Assembly (NCBI GenBank): GCA_963778185.1
Contig: CAVZTF010000003.1
Coordinates: forward strand, 1,922,001-1,986,000
DNA length: 64,000 bases
Reading direction: 5' to 3'
DNA from: RPQJ01 sp963778185
Lineage (GTDB): Bacteria; Pseudomonadota; Gammaproteobacteria; Steroidobacterales; Steroidobacteraceae
Part shown: piece after piece, positions 24,874-34,373 of the stretch
How positions within the stretch are numbered: position 1 is the first letter of the stretch
Layout: each line of letters opens with the position of its first letter
The notes under the pieces: generated by a model
Database searches by the model: none
What the model was told of the DNA's origin: nothing
The model's input: only the letters and a program-made list of their open reading frames with translations
Translations under genes and position numbers: made by a program

Positions 24874-25479
24874 ATGAAGCTGTACTACGCCCCGGGCGCC
24901 TGCTCGCAGGCCCCCCACATCGTGGCCCATGAACTGGGCCTGGCCGTCGAACTGGTCAAGGTCGACCTGACGAAGCACACGCTGCCCGACGGCTCCGACT
25001 ATCGTGCGATCAATCCCAAGGGGTACGTGCCGCTGCTCGAACTCGATGACGGGACGCGCATCACCGAGGCGAGCGTGATCCTGCAATACCTGGCGGACCG
25101 CAAGCCCGGCTCGCTCGCGCCCGTCTTCGGCACGATGCAGCGCTGGCAGCTCATGGAGTGGCTCGCTTTCATCTCGACCGAAGTGCACAAGGGATTCGGC
25201 CCGCTCTGGAACCCGGCCACGCCGCCCGAGGTGCGCGAGCGGACCATCCAGGCCCTCGGCAACCGCTTCACGCTCATCTCGAAGACGCTTGGCAAGCAGC
25301 CGTACCTGACGGGCAACGACTTCGCGGTGGCCGATGCGTACCTGTTCGTCCTGTTGAACTGGTCGGGCATGCTGAAGGTGGATCTCACGCCGTGGCCTGC
25401 GCTTGGCGCCTTCCAGGCGCGCGTCGCATCGCGACCTGCGGTCCAGGCGACTTTGAAGGCGGAGGGACTGGTCCAGTGA
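24874..25479 (+). CDS. gst: Beta-class glutathione S-transferase
   Basis: A 201-residue cytosolic GST. The thioredoxin-like N-terminal domain begins KLYYAPGACS with Cys10, the residue characteristic of beta-class enzymes, and contains NPKGYVPLLELDDG and the glutathione-contacting TEAS. The C-terminal helical domain includes NDFAVADAYLFVLL. An AGGAG site precedes the ATG. Its last four bases overlap the dioxygenase start (GTGA). Substrate unknown. Confidence 0.9.
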   Translation: MKLYYAPGACSQAPHIVAHELGLAVELVKVDLTKHTLPDGSDYRAINPKGYVPLLELDDGTRITEASVILQYLADRKPGSLAPVFGTMQRWQLMEWLAFISTEVHKGFGPLWNPATPPEVRERTIQALGNRFTLISKTLGKQPYLTGNDFAVADAYLFVLLNWSGMLKVDLTPWPALGAFQARVASRPAVQATLKAEGLVQ

Positions 25480-26270
25480 CCGACGGCCGGCGAATTCCGA
25501 CGCTATTTCTATCGCACGGCTCACCGATGCACGCGCTGCATCCGGGCCGTGCGGGCGAGGCGTGGCAGGCGATTGCGACGGCGCTGCCGAAGCCCCGCGC
25601 GGTGCTGATCGCCTCCGCGCACTGGGAAACCTCCCTGCCGATGCTGACGGGTGGCGGGCCGCTCGAGACCATCCACGACTTCGGCGGATTCCCCGAGGAG
25701 CTCTATCGGGTCCAGTACGAGGCGAGCGGCGACCCGGAGCTCGCGCAACAGGCGGCTGCGCTGTTACGTGATGCGGGACTCACACCGGCGGTGAATGGAT
25801 GTCGCGGCCTCGACCACGGCGCCTGGGTACCGCTCAGGTGGATGTATCCGCAGCATGACGTACCGGTCGTGCAGGTGTCGGTGCAGCCGTCCCTGGGGAC
25901 CGCGCATCACCTGCGGCTGGGCGAGGCGCTCGCGCCGCTGGCGCAGGACGGCGTGCTGGTCATCGGGTCCGGCCACGTTACGCACAACCTGCGCGACTGG
26001 TTCACGCATCGCGGGCGTGGCGAGACGCTCGAGTACGCCACGCAGTTCGCGCAGTGGCTGCACGAGCGGCTTGCTGCCGGCGATCGCGCAGCAGTGCTCG
26101 ACTACCGTGATCGCGCGCCCTCGGCCGCGCGAGCCCATCCGACCGAGGAGCACTTCCTGCCGTTGTTCGTCGCGCTGGGTGCGGCCGGGCCGGATGCGCG
26201 GGCGACACGCGTGCACGCGGCGATCGAGGAGGCCGCGCTGGCGATGGACGCGTATTCGTTCGGTGGATGA
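25476..26270 (+). CDS. DODA-type extradiol dioxygenase (LigB/YgiD family)
   Basis: Ring-cleaving dioxygenase-like protein of 264 residues. Predicted metal ligands sit in FLSHGSP, SAHWET and the downstream HVTHNL / PTEEHFLPLF segments; GLDHGAWVPL is another family block. Homologues such as YgiD open 4,5-DOPA-like catechols; the natural substrate is often unknown. It starts with GTG overlapping the GST stop, so the two are co-translated and may handle an aromatic compound sensed by the adjacent LysR protein (inference). The end nearly touches the convergent arginase gene. Confidence 0.82.
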   Translation: MTDGRRIPTLFLSHGSPMHALHPGRAGEAWQAIATALPKPRAVLIASAHWETSLPMLTGGGPLETIHDFGGFPEELYRVQYEASGDPELAQQAAALLRDAGLTPAVNGCRGLDHGAWVPLRWMYPQHDVPVVQVSVQPSLGTAHHLRLGEALAPLAQDGVLVIGSGHVTHNLRDWFTHRGRGETLEYATQFAQWLHERLAAGDRAAVLDYRDRAPSAARAHPTEEHFLPLFVALGAAGPDARATRVHAAIEEAALAMDAYSFGG

Positions 26271-26282
26271 GCCGCGCTGCGT

Positions 26283-27203
26283 TCAGCGGCGCATGAGCGT
26301 GCTCTTGCCGAACAGCGACTCGACGAGGCCGACCGCGAGTTCGGCGGTCCGATTGCGCACGTCGAGCGCCGGGTTGAGCTCCATGACGTCGAGCGAGCCG
26401 AGCCGTCCCGTGTCCGCGATCATCTCCATGCAGAGCTGCGCCTCGCGGTAGGTCGGGCCGCCGGGCACCGTGGTGCCGACGCCGGGCGCTATCTCGGGAT
26501 CGAGGAAATCCACGTCGAAGCTCACGTGCAGGTGCGTGTCGGCATCGACGCGGGCCAGCGCCAGCTCCATCGACTGGCGCATGCCCATCTCGTCGATGTA
26601 GCGCATGTCGAAGACCTCGAGATCCTGCTCGTGCGCGAAGCGCTTCTCGCCCGCGTCAACGCTGCGGATCCCGATCTGCCGTATCCACGTCGCGTCGATG
26701 GCGGGGGAGGCGCCCGAGAGTCGCGTGAGTGCCTCGGGACCGAAGCCGCAGAGGCAGGCGACGGGCATGCCGTGGAGGTTGCCGCTCGGCGTCAGCACGC
26801 TGGTATTGAAGTCGGCATGGGCGTCTAGCCAGAGCAGGCGCAGCGTGCGTCCGGACTCGCGACAGTGCCGCGCGACGGCGCTGATCGAGCCGATCGCGAG
26901 GCTGTGATCGCCGCCCAGCAGCATCGGCAGCCGGCCGCCCCGCAACTCCGCGTGGACCGCATCGTGCACGGCCTGGTTCCACGCGATCACTTCGGCCAGG
27001 TGGCGGTATCCGCCGACGGGCGGCAGCTGCGGATTGGGCGGGCCGGCGAGGTTGCCACGGTCGATCGACTCGACGTCGAGTTGCTCGAGCGCCGGCTGAA
27101 GTCCAGCGACACGCATCGCCTCGGGTCCCATCGAGGCACCGCGGGTACTCGCGCCGACGTCGGTCGGCGCCCCGATGATGGAAACGGCCTGCGGCACGGT
27201 CAC
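26283..27203 (-). CDS. rocF: Arginase
   Basis: Hydrolyses arginine to ornithine and urea. Of the 306 residues, the Mn-binding set is complete: GGDHSL (H100), DAHADFNT (D127, H129, D131) and SFDVDFLDP (D230, D232). The C-terminal VMELNPALDVRNRTAELAV is also conserved. A GTG start at 27203 overlaps the ornithine cyclodeaminase stop by 4 bp. With that gene it forms a two-step arginine-to-proline catabolic operon. Confidence 0.93.
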   Translation of the reverse strand: MTVPQAVSIIGAPTDVGASTRGASMGPEAMRVAGLQPALEQLDVESIDRGNLAGPPNPQLPPVGGYRHLAEVIAWNQAVHDAVHAELRGGRLPMLLGGDHSLAIGSISAVARHCRESGRTLRLLWLDAHADFNTSVLTPSGNLHGMPVACLCGFGPEALTRLSGASPAIDATWIRQIGIRSVDAGEKRFAHEQDLEVFDMRYIDEMGMRQSMELALARVDADTHLHVSFDVDFLDPEIAPGVGTTVPGGPTYREAQLCMEMIADTGRLGSLDVMELNPALDVRNRTAELAVGLVESLFGKSTLMRR

Positions 27204-28270
27204 ACCGCGCGGCGCAACGACTGGCGGATTGCGTCCGGGGTCGCGCCGAGCAGCGCGAAGAGGTCCTTGGGATCCGCCAGCGTCGGCACGAGGTCGATCT
27301 GCCGCGCCGCCGAGCTTTCCTCGCGCAGGCAGCGATGCAGGTAGCGCAGCGCCGAGTAGTCCTCGAGCGCGAAGCCCACGGAATCGAAGATCGTCACCTC
27401 GTCGTCGCCCGCGCGCCCGGGCGCTTCGCCGCGCAGCACCCGCGCGATCTCGATCACCGGGAAGTCGGGCGGCAGCTGCTGGATCTCGCCCTCGATGCGC
27501 GACTGCGGCTCGTACTCGACGACCACGCGCGCGTCGGCGCGCAGCAGGATGTCCCGATGCAGCTCGGTCTTGCCCGGGCAGTCGCCGCCGAGCGCGTTCA
27601 GGTGCATGCCCGGCCTGATCATGTCCGGTGCCAGGATCACGGCGTTGCGCTTGTCGGCCGTCACGGTCGTGACGATGTCGGCACCGCGCGTCGCCTCCGC
27701 GGCCGACTCGGTGCGCACGACCTGCATCTCCAGACCGGGGATCGCGCGCAGGTTGCGCTCGAGCTTGTCCGTCGCGCGCGCGTCCACGTCGAAGATCCGC
27801 AGCTCGCGGATGCCGAGGAGCTGGTGGAAGGCGATCGCCTGGAACTCGCCCTGCGCTCCGTTGCCGATCAGCGCCATCACGCGGCTGTCGCGCCGGGCCA
27901 TGTGCTTCGCGGCCACGACCGAGGTCGCCGCGGTGCGCAAGGCGGTCGTGATCGTGAGCTCGGACAGCAGCAACGGATAGCCGGTGTCCACGTCCGCCAG
28001 CACGCCGAAGGCAGTGACGGTCAGCAGGCCCTGGGCGGTGTTGCCGGGATGGCCGTTGACGTACTTGAACGAGTACTGGCGGCCGTCGCTGGTCGGCATC
28101 AGCTCGATCACGCCGACCGGCGAGTGGCTCGCGAGGCGCGCCGACTTCTCGAACTCATCCCAGCGCCGGTAGTCGGACGCGATCTCGTCGGCGAGGCCGG
28201 CGATGAAGGCGGCGAGGCCGCGCCGCCGGATCAATGCCTGGATGTCGGAAATTCCGATGTAGTCGACCAT
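27200..28270 (-). CDS. Ornithine cyclodeaminase / mu-crystallin family protein
   Basis: NAD-dependent enzyme of 356 residues that would convert ornithine to proline and ammonia. The N-terminal ligand region (VIELMPTSDGRQYSFKYVNGHPGN) and the Rossmann motif ALIGNGAQGEFQA identify the family; HLNALGGDCPGKTEL is typical of true ornithine cyclodeaminases. The co-translated arginase supplies ornithine, which supports this substrate over lysine or other ketimines. ATG 28270 is chosen; the frame upstream is not conserved-looking. Confidence 0.88.
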   Translation of the reverse strand: MVDYIGISDIQALIRRRGLAAFIAGLADEIASDYRRWDEFEKSARLASHSPVGVIELMPTSDGRQYSFKYVNGHPGNTAQGLLTVTAFGVLADVDTGYPLLLSELTITTALRTAATSVVAAKHMARRDSRVMALIGNGAQGEFQAIAFHQLLGIRELRIFDVDARATDKLERNLRAIPGLEMQVVRTESAAEATRGADIVTTVTADKRNAVILAPDMIRPGMHLNALGGDCPGKTELHRDILLRADARVVVEYEPQSRIEGEIQQLPPDFPVIEIARVLRGEAPGRAGDDEVTIFDSVGFALEDYSALRYLHRCLREESSAARQIDLVPTLADPKDLFALLGATPDAIRQSLRRAV

Positions 28271-28350
28271 GGCCGTTTCCCCGCACCTGGCTCGGTCCCG
28301 CAACTGGCAGGACGTACCAAGATGTTCCGGGACGACCGCGCCAATTAAAA

Positions 28351-28382
28351 GACAGGAATCTGTCAATTATGGCAAGTAATTG
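28351..28382. promoter_or_regulatory. Paired dyads in the ornithine cyclodeaminase/Lrp divergent region
   Basis: GACAG (28351-28355) and CTGTC (28360-28364) form one inverted repeat, and CAATTA (28364-28369) with TAATTG (28377-28382) another. They lie in an AT-rich patch between divergent starts at 28270 and 28430. A TATACT at 28399-28404 could be the -10 of the Lrp-type gene. These are plausible Lrp-family operators; no binding data. Confidence 0.4.
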
Positions 28383-28429
28383 CAGCAATCTGGCAGACTA
28401 TACTGGCAATTTGCAGCATCCGGGGGCCC

Positions 28430-28852
28430 ATGGACGACATCGACCGGCGACTCATCGCCCTGCTGCGCGCCGACGCGCGGCGGCCCGTGGCAGCCATGGC
28501 CAAGATGCTCGGGGTCTCGCGCGGCACGGTGCAGAACCGCATGCGCAAGCTCGAGGCCGACGGCACGATCGTGGGCTACACGGTGCGTCTCAAGCCGCAG
28601 GCGGCCGGTGACCGCATCCGCGCCGTGATGACGGTCGCGGTCGAGGGCAACCGCAGCGAGGCCGTGCTGAAGGCACTCGCGGGCGACCCCGCCGTCGAGG
28701 CGCTGCACACGACCAACGGGCGCTGGGACATCATCGTCGAACTGCGCGCCGACAGTCTCGAGGATTTCGACGGCGTGCTGGGCCGCATCCGGTTGCTCCA
28801 CGGGATCGCGAGCACCGAGACCAGCCTGCTGCTCACGACCCGCAAGCTCTGA
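28430..28852 (+). CDS. Lrp/AsnC-family transcriptional regulator
   Basis: A 140-residue regulator. Residues 1-60 form the HTH (MDDIDRRLIALLRADARRPVA then LGVSRGTVQNRMRKLEADGTI), and the rest is the RAM ligand domain with GRWDIIVELRADS. It diverges from the ornithine cyclodeaminase-arginase operon, so arginine, ornithine or proline is a reasonable guess for the effector. Slightly short of the 150-165 typical of the family but complete. Confidence 0.88.
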   Translation: MDDIDRRLIALLRADARRPVAAMAKMLGVSRGTVQNRMRKLEADGTIVGYTVRLKPQAAGDRIRAVMTVAVEGNRSEAVLKALAGDPAVEALHTTNGRWDIIVELRADSLEDFDGVLGRIRLLHGIASTETSLLLTTRKL

Positions 28853-28881
28853 GCGGCCCCCGCGCGACTCGAGCCCGGCGC

Positions 28882-30438
28882 TCAGGCAGGACGATAGTGG
28901 TCCTGCATCGGGTAACGCTGCGCGTACCAGGCAAACATCGCCGCGACCAGCAGCGCGAAGCCCGCGAAGAAGAACATCAGGAACGCGGTCTCGCTGAGTC
29001 CGGTGCCAGCGATGTGCGACATCACCGACTCGTTGCGCACGCTCGCGTTGACCAGCAGCACCCACAGGTTGCCGACGGTCACCGACAGGTTCCAGAACGC
29101 CATGATGACGCCCTTCATCGACGAGCGGGCGCCTGGCTGTAGGCGAACTCGAGTCCGGTCGCGGATACCAGCACCTCGCCGAACGTCAGCAGCGCATACG
29201 GCAGCATCTGCCAGGTGATCGAGACGGCGTCGCCGCCGTCGATGCGCGAGCTGGATTGCGCCGGCGGCGATCCACGCGAGTCCCGAGAACGCGATGCCCG
29301 CGCCCATGCGCCGCAGTGCCGTCGGCTCGAAGCCGAAGCGCTCGCAGGGCGGGATAGAGCACGAGGTTGTTGAACGGGATCAGGATCATCACCAGCGCCG
29401 GGTTCAACGCCTGCATCTGCGCCGACTGGAACCAGTGCGGCTTCACCATCTGGTCCGCCTGCAGGATCCAGGTCGAGGCCTTCTGGTCGAACAGCGACCA
29501 GAACGGCGTGACCAGCGCGAAGATGATCAGGATGCGCAGCACCGCGCGCACGCCGTCGACGGCTGCATCCGGGTGCGTACCGCGCGCACGCTCGAGTTGC
29601 ATCCACGCGCCGGCGCCGCCGAAGGCGAGCACGAACACGAACGCCAGGCAGAAGGACGACACGAAGCCCGAGCCGTGCCATCGCCGCCAGCGCCACGACC
29701 GCGAGCGCGGCGCCGAGGCCGGCGACGATCAGCCCGGGCCGCCCCTGGCCGGGCGCCTGCGCGGCGAGCGCCGTCTGCACGACGCGCAGGAACGAATGCG
29801 GGTTCGGCGGCGCCGGCGGCACGCGCACGTATTTCCTGCGCCCGGCCCAGAAGATGACCGTCGCGATGAACATCAGCACGCCCGGGATGCCGAACGCCAC
29901 GCTCGGCCCGTAGTGGCGCAGGAAGATCGGCATCAGCAGCGAGGCGAAGAACGAGCCGAAGTTGATGATCCAGTAGAAGGCGTCGAACACGATCTTCGCG
30001 AGGTGCTTGTTGGTCTGGTCGAACTGGTCGCCGACGAACGACGCGACCAGCGGCTTGATGCCGCCCGGATCCGAGCGCGATCAGGAACAGGCCGGTGTAG
30101 AAGCCCGTGCGATGGTCGTCGAACATCGCGAGGCACGCGTGACCGGCGCAGTAGACGAGCGACAGCCACAGGATCGTGTGGTACTTGCCGAAGAACCGAT
30201 CCGCGATCCAGCCGCCGAGCAGCGGGAAGAAGTACACGCCGATCACGAAGGTGTGGAAGACCTCCTTCGCGATGCCGGCCCGCTCGGCTTCCGGCGCGTA
30301 GAGCAGCAGCGACGTGACGAGGAACGGCGTCAGGATGTTGCGCATCCCGTAGAAGCTGAAGCGCTCGCAACCCTCGTTCGCGATGATGTAGGGAATCTGG
30401 CGGGGCATGCGGCCCCGGGCCGCTTGGGCGGTCGACAT
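28882..30438 (-). pseudogene. POT/PTR-family peptide transporter gene with at least five frameshifts
   Basis: Pieces in different frames line up in order into a normal proton-dependent oligopeptide transporter: start MSTAQAARGRMPRQIPYIIANEGCERFSFYGMRN (in outline) at 30438, then WIADRFFGKYHTILW, FDAFYWIINFGSFFASLLMP, LFDQKASTWILQADQM, TGLEFAYSQAP and SMKGVIMAFWNL, ending at 28882. Frame changes fall near 30065, 29680, 29345, 29243 and 29130. There are no premature stops other than those caused by the shifts, and family motifs remain intact. Either a very young pseudogene or local sequencing indels. Confidence 0.8.
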
Positions 30439-30548
30439 CGGCGCTGTTCCTCCGGGCGCCGGGGCGTGGCGCGGCGCAAGCGCGCATGAGACTCGACATC
30501 CGGTGAGCGATGCAATAGCGTCCGCCGGTCGCGCCGCCCGGGCCCAGC

Positions 30549-32309
30549 ATGAAACGCTCTCCTGCTTCCCGCACTTTGACCTTGATCGCAATCGCCGCGT
30601 TCGCCCCGGTGGCGCTCGCGGCCCGTGCGGCTGAGCCGCCGGACCGTGTCTTCGTCAACGGGATCGTCTGGACGGGCGATGCGGCGCGGCCCGCGGCGGA
30701 GGCGTTCGCCGTGCGGGGCGACCGGTTCGTGGCGGTCGGCTCGACCGCAGCGGTGCGCGCGACGGCCGGGCCCGGGACCGTGATCACGGACCTTGGCGGC
30801 CGGCGTGTCGTGCCCGGTTTCAACGACGCCCACTGGCACCTGCCGGCGCGTCGGGATGCCCGGCTCGACGGCCTCGGATCGGTCGAGGTGATCCAGCGAC
30901 GCCTGCGCGAATACTCGGCGACGCTGCCCGCGAACTCCTGGGTGACCGGACGCGGGTGGATGCCGTCGGACTTTCCGGGCAACACCGCGCACCGGCGCTA
31001 TCTCGACGAGATCTTCCCGGACCGGCCGGTCGTCATCCGCGATCGGGACGGACACCAGGCGCTGGCGAATTCGCGCGCGCTGGCGCTCGCCGCGGTGACG
31101 CGAGACACGCCGGACCCGCAGGACGGGCGCATCGAGCACGATGCGGACGGCGAGCCGACCGGCGTGCTCAAGGAGTCCGCGGCCGGCCTCGTGCGACGCC
31201 TGCTGCCACCACTGACGGCAAGCGACACCTACGCCCTGCTCGTCGACGAGGTGGCCGCTGCCGCCGCGTTCGGACTGACGTCGGTACAGGACGCCACCGA
31301 AGGCGGACTCACCGAAAACGAGCATGCGGCCGTCACGCGCGCCATGGCGGAGGGCACGCTGCGTGTGCGCTATCGCGCAGCCGTGCCATTCGACAAGGAC
31401 GTGAGCCCGGACCAGCTTGCCGCGTACGGGGCGCTGCGCGATTCCACGCGCAGGACCCTGCTGTCCCACGGCTTCGCCAAGGGCATGCTCGATGGCACGG
31501 TCGACGCGAAGACGGCGGCGATGCTCGAGCCCTACGTGGGCGGCGGGACGGGACTGCCGATGTGGTCCCGGGAGGACCTCGATCGCACCGTCGCGGCTTA
31601 CGATCGCGCGGGGCTGCAGGTGCAGTTGCACGCGATCGGCGACGCAGCGATCCGCATGGCACTCGATGCCTACGAGCATGCCGCGCGCGTCAACGGTCCG
31701 CGTGACCGGCGCCATCGGATCGAGCACATCGAGGTGCCCGCGGCCGCGGACCTGTCGCGTTTCCGCACACTCGGCGTCGTCGCGTCCACGCAGGCCATCT
31801 TCGCCACACCGGACACCAGTACGCTGCAGAACTACGCGCCGTTGCTGGGCACGGAACGCGCGTCGCGCGCCAACGCGTTCCGGCTGTTCGACGACGCGGG
31901 AGCGGTGCAGGCGTTCGGCAGCGACTACCCCGTCTACTCGATGGACCCCCTGCTCGGGATCTACGTTGCGGTTACGCGGCAGACGCGTGACGGCACGCCT
32001 GCGGGCGGCTGGTACCCCGCCAACCGCATCGACGTCGAGGCGGCGCTCGCGCACTACACGCGCGACGCGGCGTACGCGGCCTTCGAGGAGGCGGTGAAGG
32101 GAACGATCAGCGAGGGCAAGTACGCCGACTTCGTCGTGCTCTCGCAGGACATCCTGCGAACCCCCCCTGCGGGGCTGCTCGGGACGCGCGTGCTGCTGAC
32201 GGTGATGGGCGGGCAGGAAACGTATCGTGCGTGCGGCGTTGCGGGCGAGTCGACGCCCATGTCCAAGGCGACCTACGCTATATTGCCGCCCTCCAACGCC
32301 AGACGTTAG
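30549..32309 (+). CDS. Exported amidohydrolase (YtcJ-like, amidohydrolase 3 family)
   Basis: A 586-residue metal-dependent hydrolase with an N-terminal signal peptide (about residues 1-25, ending ALAARA) and so probably periplasmic. The metal-binding VVPGFNDAHWHL starts near residue 90; HAIGDAAIRMALDAYE, HRIEHIEV and FGSDYPV are further catalytic-core motifs of this family. The substrate is unknown. It diverges from the damaged peptide transporter gene. A CsgG-like gene follows after 21 bp. Confidence 0.85.
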   Translation: MKRSPASRTLTLIAIAAFAPVALAARAAEPPDRVFVNGIVWTGDAARPAAEAFAVRGDRFVAVGSTAAVRATAGPGTVITDLGGRRVVPGFNDAHWHLPARRDARLDGLGSVEVIQRRLREYSATLPANSWVTGRGWMPSDFPGNTAHRRYLDEIFPDRPVVIRDRDGHQALANSRALALAAVTRDTPDPQDGRIEHDADGEPTGVLKESAAGLVRRLLPPLTASDTYALLVDEVAAAAAFGLTSVQDATEGGLTENEHAAVTRAMAEGTLRVRYRAAVPFDKDVSPDQLAAYGALRDSTRRTLLSHGFAKGMLDGTVDAKTAAMLEPYVGGGTGLPMWSREDLDRTVAAYDRAGLQVQLHAIGDAAIRMALDAYEHAARVNGPRDRRHRIEHIEVPAAADLSRFRTLGVVASTQAIFATPDTSTLQNYAPLLGTERASRANAFRLFDDAGAVQAFGSDYPVYSMDPLLGIYVAVTRQTRDGTPAGGWYPANRIDVEAALAHYTRDAAYAAFEEAVKGTISEGKYADFVVLSQDILRTPPAGLLGTRVLLTVMGGQETYRACGVAGESTPMSKATYAILPPSNARR

Positions 32310-32330
32310 AACGATAGCCGGGGGTTCGGG

Positions 32331-33293
32331 ATGATCAGGTTGGTTGGTGTGATCCAGGTCCTGGGCGCCAGCGGCGTGGCTGCGGCATTGCTCGTCGTAC
32401 CGCCGGCGGTTGCCGCCATCGACAAGTCGACGGCGCAGGAACAGCGCAGCCAGAAGTCGGCGCAGATCCCGGTGTGCAGAAAGAAGCACGGCACCCTGGC
32501 GGTCGTCGAGCCCGAGACAAACTGGTGGCGTGGCTACGACCTCCCCTCGCCGGAAGCGATCATCAAGACGTACGTCAACAAGTCGGGCTGCTTTACGCTG
32601 CTCGACCGGGGCAAGGGAATGAACGCCGCCACGGCCGAGCGGGAACTTGCAGCGAGCGGCGACCTGCGCGTCCGCTCCAACGTCGGCAAGGGCCAGGTCA
32701 AGGCCGCGGACTACGTGCTGGTGCCCGACCTGATGTCATCCGACCGCGATGCGAGCGGCAACAAGGTCGGCGGCCTGCTGGGCGGCCTCGTCGGCGGCAC
32801 GGCCGGTGCCGTGATCGGCGGCGTCAGCCTGAAGAAGTTGACCGCGGACGTCGTGCTGACCGCGACCGACGTGCGCTCGTCCGAGCAGGTCGCGATGGTG
32901 GAAGGCCACGCGACGAAGACCGACCTCGGCTGGGCCGGGGGCGGCGGCATCTCCGGCGTCGTGCTGCCCGTGGTCGGCGCGAGCGGCTATTCCGACACCG
33001 AGATCGGCCAGGTGATCGCGCTTGCGTACCTGAAGGCGTACAGCGATCTCGTGGCGCAGTTCGAGAACCTGCCGGACGACGCGTCGGCGGCGAGCGCCCA
33101 TCAGGCGGTGACCATGGCAAAGCCGGGGCGCATGTATGCGACCGCCTCGACGTCGAGCGACGTGGTGCGTCCGCTCGACGCCGGCATGATGCTGTATCCC
33201 ACGGGCCAGAAGGCCGCGGTGATGTGGGAGGTCGAGGACGAACTCGGAAACAAGGGCTGGGTCTCCTCGCTGCTGTTCGACCTGGCGCGGTGA
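32331..33293 (+). CDS. CsgG/HfaB-like secreted protein with a C-terminal SH3-like region
   Basis: A 320-residue protein with a signal peptide (about residues 1-28). The sequence LAVVEPETNWWRGYDLPSPE, the GCFTLLDRGKGM block and the Gly-rich KVGGLLGGLVGGTAGAVIGG region resemble CsgG-domain proteins that occur in outer-membrane contexts. No lipobox cysteine is seen, unlike curli CsgG. Residues about 262-320 (KPGRMYATASTSSDVVRPL ... GNKGWVSSLLFDL) look like a bacterial SH3 domain. No other curli genes are nearby, so a role in curli export is unlikely; function unknown. Confidence 0.65.
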   Translation: MIRLVGVIQVLGASGVAAALLVVPPAVAAIDKSTAQEQRSQKSAQIPVCRKKHGTLAVVEPETNWWRGYDLPSPEAIIKTYVNKSGCFTLLDRGKGMNAATAERELAASGDLRVRSNVGKGQVKAADYVLVPDLMSSDRDASGNKVGGLLGGLVGGTAGAVIGGVSLKKLTADVVLTATDVRSSEQVAMVEGHATKTDLGWAGGGGISGVVLPVVGASGYSDTEIGQVIALAYLKAYSDLVAQFENLPDDASAASAHQAVTMAKPGRMYATASTSSDVVRPLDAGMMLYPTGQKAAVMWEVEDELGNKGWVSSLLFDLAR

Positions 33294-33300
33294 CCGGCGC

Positions 33301-33320
33301 GGCGGCCGCGCGTGGCCGCC
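33301..33320. terminator. Hairpin between convergent genes
   Basis: GGCGGCC at 33301-33307 pairs with GGCCGCC at 33314-33320 around a 6-nt loop, between the CsgG-like gene and the convergent YkvA-type gene. No U-run; could still act as a bidirectional terminator. Confidence 0.4.
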
Positions 33321-33327
33321 CGGCTGC

Positions 33328-33903
33328 CTAGAAGCGCGTTATCAGCGGGAAGCTGTCGCCGTTGCGCGAGGCATCGCGTTCCCGGCGCTCCCGCATGCGC
33401 TCCTGCAGGGCCTGGCGCTTGGAGGCGATCCAGTCCTCGCGCGAGACCGACCTGTGCGATCCGGCCGCGGCGCGCTGCGCCGCCTCGCGCCGCCGGAACT
33501 CGTCGAACTCCTCGTAACCCTCGAGTTCGTGCTGCAATTCCTGCAGCACCAGCTCGAGCATGATCGCGTCGTCCACCAGTCCCAGCACCGGGACGTTGTC
33601 CGGCACGAGGTCGTGTGCACTCGCGACGTAGGCGAGTCCGTCGAGGACGCGCTGGCGCTCCGCGTCGGGCAGCCGCCATTCCTCGTCCTCGAGCATGCCG
33701 ATGAGCGCATTCACCTTCTGCATCCGCTTCGCCACGAACGGCGAGCGCGTGCCCGAAGCGAGGCGCGCCACGGCCGCGCGCGCCGTCGAGGCGATCTCGT
33801 GCGCAGGGCGTTGCGCCGCGCGCGCGCGCGCGCGGTGCATCACCGAGCGGAAGTGCTCGAGTTCGAGATCCGAGATCTCGAGAGTGACCGTGAGAGGCGC
33901 CAT
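33328..33903 (-). CDS. YkvA/DUF1232-type protein
   Basis: A 191-residue protein. The segment RQRVLDGLAYVASAHDLVPDNVPVLGLVDDAIMLELVLQEL in its middle matches the DUF1232 pattern (aspartate-proline after a short helix, then a hydrophobic segment with paired Asp). The rest is charged and helical with an Arg-rich C-terminal stretch. It follows exbD by 14 bp on the same strand and may be part of the TonB-system operon. Function unknown. Confidence 0.65.
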   Translation of the reverse strand: MAPLTVTLEISDLELEHFRSVMHRARARAAQRPAHEIASTARAAVARLASGTRSPFVAKRMQKVNALIGMLEDEEWRLPDAERQRVLDGLAYVASAHDLVPDNVPVLGLVDDAIMLELVLQELQHELEGYEEFDEFRRREAAQRAAAGSHRSVSREDWIASKRQALQERMRERRERDASRNGDSFPLITRF

Positions 33904-33917
33904 GAAAACCCCCGGAC

Positions 33918-34355
<438 letters not shown>

Positions 34356-34373
34356 GGCAATCTCCGCTCTCGA

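Noticed and set aside
32295..32312. GTTAGAA after the amidohydrolase, similar to an attC core
   Set aside because: No partner RYYYAAC core or hairpin, and the sequence covers the end of an ordinary chromosomal gene; the same holds for GTTAGTG near 41475.
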